64,000 nt of DNA from Juglans regia. Its lineage: Eukaryota; Streptophyta; Magnoliopsida; Fagales; Juglandaceae. Under the pieces are notes generated by a model that was not told the origin of the DNA, did no database searches, and worked only from the letters and a program-made list of their open reading frames with translations. Both the position numbers and the translations under genes were made by a program. Positions 57,111-64,000 of this stretch are shown one piece after another (positions within the stretch are counted from its first letter, which is position 1; each line of letters opens with the position of its first letter). The stretch is taken from assembly GCF_001411555.2 (NCBI RefSeq), contig NC_049902.1:11413888-11477887 (forward strand). Direction: 5' to 3'.

Positions 57111-58592
57111 TCAATAGAGAGGGAGTCCCGGACACAACCAACACCTAAAACAGATCAAATAGTTCCAACAAAAACCAAAAGAAAATGGACAAGAAGTTTG
57201 CCCAGTTCAATGCATGGCTTTAGGTTCTCATGATGTCAAGAAAATGGCTGATAGAAATGGTGGTTTTCAATGCTGTTGTATAGTCAAGTTGTTATAAAAG
57301 GGATACCCATTGAGGGAAACAACAATGGATCTTGGTTAACGTTATAGAAAATATTAATATAATGGACAGTACTTCATCAGTTACTTTAACAGAGGGTCCG
57401 TACGTAGGTACTTCAGTTACGCAACATATTTCAAAACAACATGTTAAATGAGGGGTAATTTTATAAAATATTTTATAAAAGTAACATTACTTTACAAAAA
57501 AATACCCTTATCTTACAATATTATTGTGAAAATATTTTATGTGTGTATCAATACTCTTTATAGATTTACATACCCTAAAATTGAAACATAAATAATTGTG
57601 CATGTATAGATTTACATGATCACAGAACTCTTTACTTGATTTAATAGAAACTCAAGAATATTTATTAATTTATAGGTATGAAATTCTTACAAAATGATGG
57701 TTATTAATTTAGAGTAAACACTGTAAATTACCCATTTGCCACTAATAAAACCCTAGGTTGGGTTTTAGACACCTATAAAATATCATTAAGTCCCATAGTC
57801 AACCAAAAGATCAAGAGGTAGATGACATTTGTGGGAGAGGATCATCAGAAGCTGTGTGGTCCATCAGATCTTGGGAGGTTCAACCAATTAAAAACTGTGG
57901 GAATATATAGAGATCTGTTGATTGATGCTGCATCATCATCATCTGGCACATATATAAGTCCAACACTAGTTGGTATCTTTCTATGTTTAACAATGTCAAT
58001 ATGCCCTACCAAACATTACAACCACTGGTCCCTAACTAGATTTTCTTCATAAATTGTGTGGCCCCCCCCACAACAACTCTCCTACCCAATTCTAAATTAA
58101 TTACCCCCTCTGCATGCAATTAGTTTTGGAGCACCATTGCCAATTCAATATGGTCAACAATGGTTTCATGGAAAACTGAGTATGACATTTTTATCAGTAT
58201 AAATGCACCAAGATTGAGCTATATATGAACACATCTTTGATGATAATCAACTATTAAGTGTAGTAAATTTCAAAGCTGCAAGTTTCAACCTCTTTGTTTT
58301 TGCCGACAAAAGAAGAGAAGAAGGAAAATAAGGCAACCTCTTTGTTTTTTAGTCATAGATGTCCCAAGGACATGGTTCCAATCGAATATGGTAACTTTTA
58401 TCCAGTAAAAAGGTAACACATTTCCACTTAGAAAATCTTTTTTTTTTTTTTTCATCTGCAGGAGAATATTCCTATTCAACATAGTAAATAAAGGATGCAC
58501 CATATTGATCACCACATGAGACCAAGGCGCTTTAGTCTCTTCATTCTTAAAGCCAGTTGTTCCTGCTTTCCCCACAACTTCTTCAAATAGCA
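57111..58592 (+). promoter_or_regulatory. Upstream region of the GRAS gene
   Basis: Unique sequence with no transposon recognised close to the gene. A TATA-like cctataaaatatc lies at about 57771-57783, far upstream; a nearer candidate is gtataaatgcacc at about 58198. I looked for the mycorrhiza-linked CTTC-type motif (CTTCTTGTTC) and did not find an exact copy. The frame at 57822-58052 (+) could be a leader exon or nothing. Confidence 0.4.
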
Positions 58593-60194
58593 ATGGCAGC
58601 CATGAATGGTTGGCTCTCCTTCCCCTTGGATGATAGTTTCAACCATGATCTTGCCATTCGAAGGTTTTGTCCTGAGAGAGTTGAGCAAGAACAAGGAGCG
58701 TGGGAGTTGGAGTGGGAGGAGAAACTGATGAATGATGAGTTTGAAATGTGTTCTCCTTCTGATACTACTACTACACCATGCTTGGCTGCTTCAGAGGTAG
58801 ATGACTTTGTCGATAGCTTCATTAACATGGATCATTGCGACAAAGATTGTAACAACTTGCTGGATGAGCATCAAAATTTCGATCACTTCCATTATGAGAT
58901 TGAAACATTTCCAGGGGTGGATGATGTTTATGGTGATGTTTCAATGATGATAGGAGATGAATTGGAAATGAGCGACTCAATTGAGGACTTAGGAGTTGTT
59001 CCTGATGAAATAATGCTGGGTGTGGAGGATAGCAATGGAGTGGACCAAGGGCTGCACTTGGTGCACATGTTGTTGTCTTGTGCCGAGGCTGTGGGCTGCA
59101 GGGACACCCAACTTGCAGAGTCAATACTCAGCCAAGTTTGGGCTTCTGCCAATCCTTTAGGCACTTCACTGCAACGAGTCTCCTACTGCGTTGCAACAGG
59201 ATTGAAGTCTAGGCTATCAAATCTTCACAATGCCAATGCAAATGGAACATTCACAAATGGTGCTATGGGTAAGTCCTTGATCACAAGGGAGGAGAAAGCA
59301 GAATCTTTTCAACTCCTTCATCAAGCTACTCCTTATCTTGCTTTTGGTTTCATGGCTGCAAATGAAGCTATATGTCAAGCAGCACAAGGGAAGGACTCCT
59401 TGCACATCATTGATCTAGGGATGGAGACTACCCTTCAATGGCCTTCTTTGATAAGGTCCCTTTCATCAAGACCTGAGGGCCCTCCGAAGCTCAGAATCAC
59501 AGGATTAATCAGTGATCAAAATCAACTAGGGCTTGAGGCCAGCATAAAAGCCCTTATGGAGGATGCTAGCTCAGTAGGCATTATACTAGAAATCACCATG
59601 AAAACAGATCCAGTGACACCCTCACTTTTAACCAGAGAGAACCTTAACTTGAGAGAAGGGGAAGCACTTTTTGTGAATTGCATCATGCACTTGCACGAGT
59701 ATGTCAAAGAGAGCAGAGGGTCCCTAAAAGCCATACTTCAAGCAATCAAGAAGTTAGCCCCGACTGCAGTTACAGTTGTGGAGCAAGATGCAAACCACAA
59801 CGGTCCCTTCTTTCTTGGGAGATTCCTTGAATCTCTGCATTATTATTCTGCCATTTTCGATTCCCTCGAGGCCACCCTCCCACGCCATAGTGCACAGAGG
59901 ATGAAGATAGAGATGCTTCACTTTGCAGAGGAAATCCGCAACATTGTTGCATTCGAAGGCTCAGATAGGATCGCGAGGCACGAGAGAGTAGATCAATGGC
60001 GACGACAATTAGGCCGAGCGGGGTTTAAAGTCATGGGATTGACGTGCATGAGTCAAGCTAGAATGATGTTATCAGTGTATGGTTGTGATGGCTACACCCT
60101 TGCTACTGACAAGGGTTGCCTTCTCCTTGGATGGAAAGGGAAGCCCATAATGCTGGCATCTGCATGGCAAGTGCACAATGTTTTGTCCTCCTAG
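58593..60194 (+). CDS. RAD1: GRAS transcription regulator, RAD1-like
   Basis: 533 residues, single exon, starting at ATG 58593 (the longer reading starts at TTG). The acidic N-terminus (1-150, rich in D/E, with WELEWEEKL and DDVYGDVSM) is followed by a complete GRAS domain. LHR I starts LHLVHMLLSCAEAVGCRDTQ (154 on). The VHIID block reads HIIDLGMETTLQWPSLIRSL (271-290), then RPEGPPKLRITGL. Next come the LHR II and PFYRE region (FFLGRFLESLHYYSAIFDSL) and a C-terminal SAW block (GWKGKPIMLASAWQ). The HIIDLGME..LQWPS pattern and the CQAAQGKDSLHII stretch resemble RAD1, a nuclear GRAS protein needed for arbuscule development in mycorrhizal roots, which acts with RAM1 and DELLA-type partners. The GRAS assignment is certain; RAD1 is by recalled similarity. 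Confidence 0.9.
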   Translation: MAAMNGWLSFPLDDSFNHDLAIRRFCPERVEQEQGAWELEWEEKLMNDEFEMCSPSDTTTTPCLAASEVDDFVDSFINMDHCDKDCNNLLDEHQNFDHFHYEIETFPGVDDVYGDVSMMIGDELEMSDSIEDLGVVPDEIMLGVEDSNGVDQGLHLVHMLLSCAEAVGCRDTQLAESILSQVWASANPLGTSLQRVSYCVATGLKSRLSNLHNANANGTFTNGAMGKSLITREEKAESFQLLHQATPYLAFGFMAANEAICQAAQGKDSLHIIDLGMETTLQWPSLIRSLSSRPEGPPKLRITGLISDQNQLGLEASIKALMEDASSVGIILEITMKTDPVTPSLLTRENLNLREGEALFVNCIMHLHEYVKESRGSLKAILQAIKKLAPTAVTVVEQDANHNGPFFLGRFLESLHYYSAIFDSLEATLPRHSAQRMKIEMLHFAEEIRNIVAFEGSDRIARHERVDQWRRQLGRAGFKVMGLTCMSQARMMLSVYGCDGYTLATDKGCLLLGWKGKPIMLASAWQVHNVLSS

Positions 60195-60624
60195 CTAGCA
60201 TTGTCCTGGCTAGGCCAGTGGCAAGATCAATTAGGAAACAATAAGGTGGAGTATCTTGCTATCAATCTAGTTCTCAATGTTCCCATCGATATTAGAAATT
60301 CTTGTTGTCTTAGGATGTTGAAAGAAAGAAAAATGCTATTCATCATAGAATAATTACTAAAGGATGACGAATAGCACTTTTCTAAGAGAAAATGTTGTCC
60401 CGTGAACTCCATTTTTGTTTTCATTCTATTCAAACTATAGCTTGGATTTTGCTGTGAAATTCACGAGGATAAATCCTGTGTGAAAAGTTTTGTACAATCT
60501 TAAAAATCCAGATCGATCCAAGAAAATATAACTTCAGTTGTCCAGGTTTTGGCTTATAAATGAGACCAATCGAGGCAAAGATAGGCTCTAATTAGGTACA
60601 TAAAAAAGGTGAGGTTAACATTTA
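60195..60624. other. 3' flank of the GRAS gene
   Basis: Likely 3' UTR for the first 100-250 bp, then intergenic. A small inverted pair (gaaaaatgctattcatcat / atgacgaatagcacttttc, about 60329-60380) looks like a tiny MITE or hairpin terminator-like feature. Confidence 0.45.
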
Positions 60625-60915
60625 TTGTAGTAAGTGGTTTATAATGTAGGGAGTGGAGTGAGGGGAGTACGATTAATAGGTTGGGGGTGTGGAGGCATTG
60701 TACGGTACATGGGGGGTATTATTGAAATTTTCTAATTCCTTTGTACGGCTAGAGTTAGTATAAATATATATGATGTAACTCTACTTTAGATAGTTAGTGA
60801 AAATTCAGCCATCGCTCCTGTGGATGTAAGTATACTGCGGAATCACGTTAAATCTGTGTATTTTCTTGTTTTTTTTTTTTTTACTATTTATAACGGCCGC
60901 ACGTAACACAACATC
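60625..60915 (+). mobile_element. LTR-like remnant (Copia type)
   Basis: Contains a TATA-like agtataaatatatatg (about 60757), then text typical of plant Copia R/U5 regions (attcagccatcgctcctgtg, gatgtaagtatactgcgg, aatctgtgtattttcttg) and ends near cgcacgtaacacaaca. The start (tgtagtaagtgg) is a guess. No TSD or coding found. Confidence 0.45.
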
Positions 60916-61287
60916 ATTACTAATGATTGTTTTTCGAATCTTTTTATGTCATAGTACTCTATTAGAAATTAAACATTAGTTTGTCCAGGTTTTGGCTTTG
61001 AGTTGGGTGTGGGTATTTTTGAAAGATTACCTTACGTATAGCCCCAAGAGTTACATGACATGGAGCCTGACAGTTTGATGTCATCGTCGGATTATTCGAG
61101 GAAGTAATAGTCTTTCTTCCTGCAAAGATGTATCTTTGATGTTTTCGAGCCTGGCATGTCAATTAGTTCCAGAGGTATTAACTATTATTTCTTAGGCGAA
61201 TAAGGGCATATCAATTTGGAAATCTATGGCAAAACAATTTGGAAAAACAAGAAGCTGACGGCAAGGAACAATTATAATATGTATAGG
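60916..61287. other. Intergenic DNA, nothing recognised
   Basis: Repeats a short piece of the upstream flank: gtccaggttttggctt occurs at 60540-60556 and 60979-60995. This suggests the LTR-like insert is bracketed by a local duplication. No gene seen. Confidence 0.45.
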
Positions 61288-61453
61288 GAAATGATATTTG
61301 CAATTGTGAATTGCACAAGTGCTGCTTAATTCTTTTGAAAAAAAGTAAGTAAATACGAGATCCACATGAAAAAACTAATTTTTTAATAATAAATCTAACT
61401 TTTTTTCAAAACGATTACACAACGCTTGCACTCTCCATGACTGTATATAACAT
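61288..61453. mobile_element. Small MITE, family A copy 3
   Basis: Same word order as 25530-25700: gaaatgatatttgcaattgt at the left, ttcttttgaaaaaaagtaag and ctttttttcaaaacgatt arms, and a ccatgactgtatataacatc end. Confidence 0.7.
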
Positions 61454-62214
61454 CTGAAGCAGGAGCTCGTGATGAGCAAGTTTTTCAAATGACTGTTGAA
61501 TGTTGGTGCTAATAATCTTACTGGGGAGATAGATTAACATTTGATGAGACATAAAATGCGATGAAATGAGTTGAGATCTCTCAATCCAAACCGGCTCATA
61601 ATCTTATCTAGATGCGACTTTTCATCATCTCGAAAAGTTGTAAAAGCTGAGATGATTGTTCTGAACGAGCAAAAAGTTCATCCTCTCAATTCACAAAATT
61701 TCAAGGAGTTTTTGGGGAAAGTGATGAGTACCTATAGCACTAAACAAATGACGTGTACATCAGTAAAGCTTGATGTTAGCGATCATCATCTCCCAAATAT
61801 TTATAATCCAGCACATCTTCATGAATCACCCTGTTGGCTAAATGTCTCTTCCAATCATGAAGTTAGATTTAAGAGATGGAAAACACAACCAACTCACTGA
61901 ACTCAAAAAAAATTTGCATAGAGCAGAGCAACCAAACTATGGAGAAGGCAATATGTACAAATCCAGAAACATCAGCAGTTAGTTAAAATTGCATGACCAG
62001 GAACATCAAAAGGAATGGAACTTTTGTGTTTCTATCATGAAATAACTCAAATCCATTGAACTATGTGAGGAAAAATAAAATGTTGAGAGAGATTTACTTG
62101 AGATAAGAAGCTATTCCATTTTGAGGGGAAAAATTATGGGAGCTAATTAATCCTTCAAAGGCTGCAACTAATATAGTACAAGATGACAATGGGACAATCA
62201 AATTAAACAATACA
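61454..62214 (-). other. 3' flank / probable 3' UTR of the Raf-like kinase gene
   Basis: Downstream of the kinase stop on the minus strand. The nearest 100-250 bp (62214-61970) are likely 3' UTR. A long + frame (61571-61900, 109 codons) is open but has no recognisable domain and starts within text resembling a degraded MITE (gatgagacataaaatgcgat), so I do not call it a gene. Confidence 0.45.
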
Positions 62215-62408
62215 TTATTTAGATGGCTTATGACCATGTGCTTTGGTTTGGCTAGCTGCGGCAGACATGACACGTAAACAACTCGCAATTTCTGTGAAGG
62301 ATGGCCTGATTGCTGGATTAGGGGCCCAACACTGCTCCATTAGTCTTCTCCATTCAGGGTCACAATAACTTGGGATGATTGGCCTCAATGTGTTGTTCAC
62401 GATACCTC
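62215..62408 (-). CDS. Raf-like MAPKKK (PB1/B4 type), last exon only
   Basis: The exon starts after an acceptor (gcatgcag, 62416-62409) with phase G|GA and ends at the TAA at 62215-62217. It encodes [20 protein letters not shown], then [20 protein letters not shown] and [20 protein letters not shown]. This is the end of the kinase domain (subdomains X-XI, with the CW...P..RPSF signature) and the short tail typical of plant B4 Raf-like kinases with an N-terminal PB1 domain, which act in osmotic/ABA and other signalling through SnRK2 activation. No upstream exon was found in the next 1.6 kb to the window edge, so the preceding intron is longer than that. The exon is intact. Confidence 0.85.
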
Positions 62409-64000
62409 CTGCATGCATAGAGAAGTTATCAAAATTAATTAAGCTTTTAGCATTTGGAATACCTTTTTAGAAGCAGGGAGAAAAAACAGAGGTCAAAGTT
62501 ATCATAATCAAGGGGAATGATCAATAACAAATGAACAACACTTTTGATGGAAGAACCTCATGGCTGATATACCATGATAAATTTAAGAAGTTCCTAGAGG
62601 TCAAAGTTATCTGCAAGCAATACGAACACATTGCTTTTGTAGTAATCTGCATCTTAAAACCTATTGTTCTCAATACCATACCTTATGTTTTTTTAGCCCA
62701 GTCCAGTTCTATATTCCCAATCAACAAAATCTTAATAGAATGATGAGGTAAACCCAGGGTCACCATAAGTGAGAGAGATATAACCCTTTGTACAACCATT
62801 TCGACATGCCCCCAGATGAAAGTATATAAATCTTCACTTGTAATGAGACAACATCTATAACTTATGAAAAAAAATAAGACAACATCTATAAGCTGTACAT
62901 AAGTTTACTCCCATTGTTCAACGTGACAGGGTACCAGTGCAGTACCCATTCTGCTTATCACAATAACAAATGAACTACCCCTTCAGTAATGCCACAGTCT
63001 GGACGCACAGCTGGCTGGTAAATATTGGAGGTTTCCACACCATATAGCTCATATGATGCCAAGCCAAAGTGGCTGTAGATATTCTACACCCTTGCACTTG
63101 TACACTAGGTTGATGGAACAATCAATAGACTAAGGATTACGGATACAAAAGGACCTAGCAGAACCATATTTCTGACAGTTGAGCATAGCCCATTCAGAAA
63201 GGCAATGCTGCTGAAGTATGACTCAAGCCTGTACTAGCTTGAGCAGAGCTGGTGGCACCATAGTTTTGAATTACAATCTGTCCTGGCTGGAATTTTCAGT
63301 TCCAGTGTAGTACCTGGTACACTATACATCCTTATTCTGTTTCGTTCCAAATTCCGGCCCATTCTGGCCAATTTCGGACAACATTCCAGTCCGAAATTTT
63401 GTAATTTTCTTGAGTTTGAATGGTATCTTTGTGAATTTCAAATCTAAATGGCATTCATGTAATTTTAAAATCTAATAGTCATTTATATAATTTTGATTTT
63501 TTTGTAACTTTAAATGTCCCCCCAGTCTTTCTTTTTTTTTTCATCTCATTATTTTTAATAATCTCTCGGTTCTTTTATTTTCTTTTTGTATGTCTCAATT
63601 CAAGTTTGTGATTTTTTTAATATTATCTTTTAACACCATAACTCTACCGTTTTTTATGTTTTCAACGTATATTCATTTTTATAAATCTCCAATTCTTCCA
63701 TACACACACACACACACACAAATACATACATGATACACACTTACATATACATGTATTCATTTGATTAATTATCAGTTTATATGTTTAAATAAATAAATAT
63801 ACATATTGCTAATCCTGAAATGGTATACCGGAACACTACGGTACTGAAATATTCCGTTTCAGTGCTTAAACCAGAACGGAATTTAAAACATCGAGTGGCA
63901 CTCCGTAAGCTCAAAGAGCAGTTCGTGAGCAAACCCAACCTCAATAGAGTACTCCACAAGGGTACTCGGTTCTTAAATTTTTTTTTCTTGACTGCAGGGC
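62409..64000 (-). other. Intron of the Raf-like kinase gene (to window end)
   Basis: No kinase-domain exon recognised on the minus strand. It contains a transposon at 63259-63894 and otherwise unique AT-rich DNA with a few short repeats (gacaacatctataa occurs twice near 62845-62895). The + frame 62531-62743 has no family signature. Confidence 0.5.
63259..63894. mobile_element. MITE-like element with gtggcac duplication
   Basis: About 636 bp, flanked by gtggcac at 63252-63258 and 63895-63901. Ends are roughly inverted (catagttttgaattac / complement of tcgatgttttaaattcc). Subterminal zones hold inverted words around tccggtatacc / ggtacac and gaattccg / cggaat. With one more base on each side the duplication would be 8 bp with one mismatch (hAT-like). 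Contains a (CA)n run at about 63703-63720. Confidence 0.6.

Noticed and set aside
58285..58593. Minus ORFs upstream of and over the GRAS start
   Set aside because: Shadows of the leader and GRAS coding strand, with low-complexity lysine runs.
61571..61900. 109-codon + ORF
   Set aside because: No recognisable domain, starts in MITE-like DNA, and sits opposite the kinase 3' flank. Could be reconsidered with transcript support.
1..64000. CRISPR arrays, operons, endogenous pararetrovirus, rRNA genes
   Set aside because: The sequence is plant nuclear DNA. No regularly spaced repeats with unique spacers, no rRNA signatures and no viral movement/coat-type coding were recognised. The retroelements present have LTR-retrotransposon or LINE structure.

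Overview
The window is nuclear DNA from a woody eudicot. The genes have spliceosomal introns with GT..AG borders, their proteins match flowering-plant families, and the AT-rich intergenic DNA is packed with nested plant transposons. A very abundant MITE built on tctcatctcat-type subterminal repeats, together with an intact RAD1-like symbiosis gene, suggests Fagales and most likely Juglandaceae (walnut relatives). That placement rests on memory of such genomes and is an inference.

Five host genes are supported. (1) A six-exon DEAD-box RNA helicase of the RH36 type on + (1003-9257), probably with a leader intron that carries a tRNA-derived SINE. (2) An intronless, divergent SKP1-like gene on + (11983-12546). 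(3) NF-YC, histone-fold subunit C of the CCAAT-binding factor, on - (20108-20920), with a probable 3.9 kb leader intron, an upstream leader exon with a 5-codon uORF, and three CACGTG boxes. (4) An intronless GRAS regulator resembling RAD1 on + (58593-60194). (5) The last exon of a Raf-like (B4/PB1 type) protein kinase on - (62215-62408), whose remainder lies beyond the window. These genes are independent, each with its own flanks, and no functional cluster is evident.

Region by region: 1-9.3 kb holds the helicase, whose introns contain a SINE, two MITEs, an antisense LINE fragment and tandem duplications. 9.3-13.8 kb is intergenic with MITEs around the SKP1-like gene. 13.8-19.5 kb is a complete but decayed L1-type LINE with an 18-bp target duplication, followed by a tandem duplication that copied its 3' end. 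19.9-25.3 kb is the NF-YC locus. 25.3-57 kb is a transposon graveyard. At its core is an antisense Copia provirus (29058-40613); its left LTR was split by a 4.8 kb hAT-like element that carries three adjacent exon pieces of a RIC1 homologue and was itself hit by a second hAT-like element. The Copia interior was hit by a Gypsy element with an internal inversion. A second hAT-like element (48118-49062) carries part of another host gene encoding a transmembrane protein. A Helitron, a large solo LTR, a hAT transposase remnant, Copia scraps and many MITEs fill the rest. 57-64 kb holds the GRAS gene and the end of the kinase gene.

The most interesting material is the set of non-autonomous hAT-like elements with 8-bp target duplications, two of which carry host-gene fragments (Pack-type transduplication). 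All coordinates and TSDs were read by eye. Family names come from recognised motifs, not from a database search.
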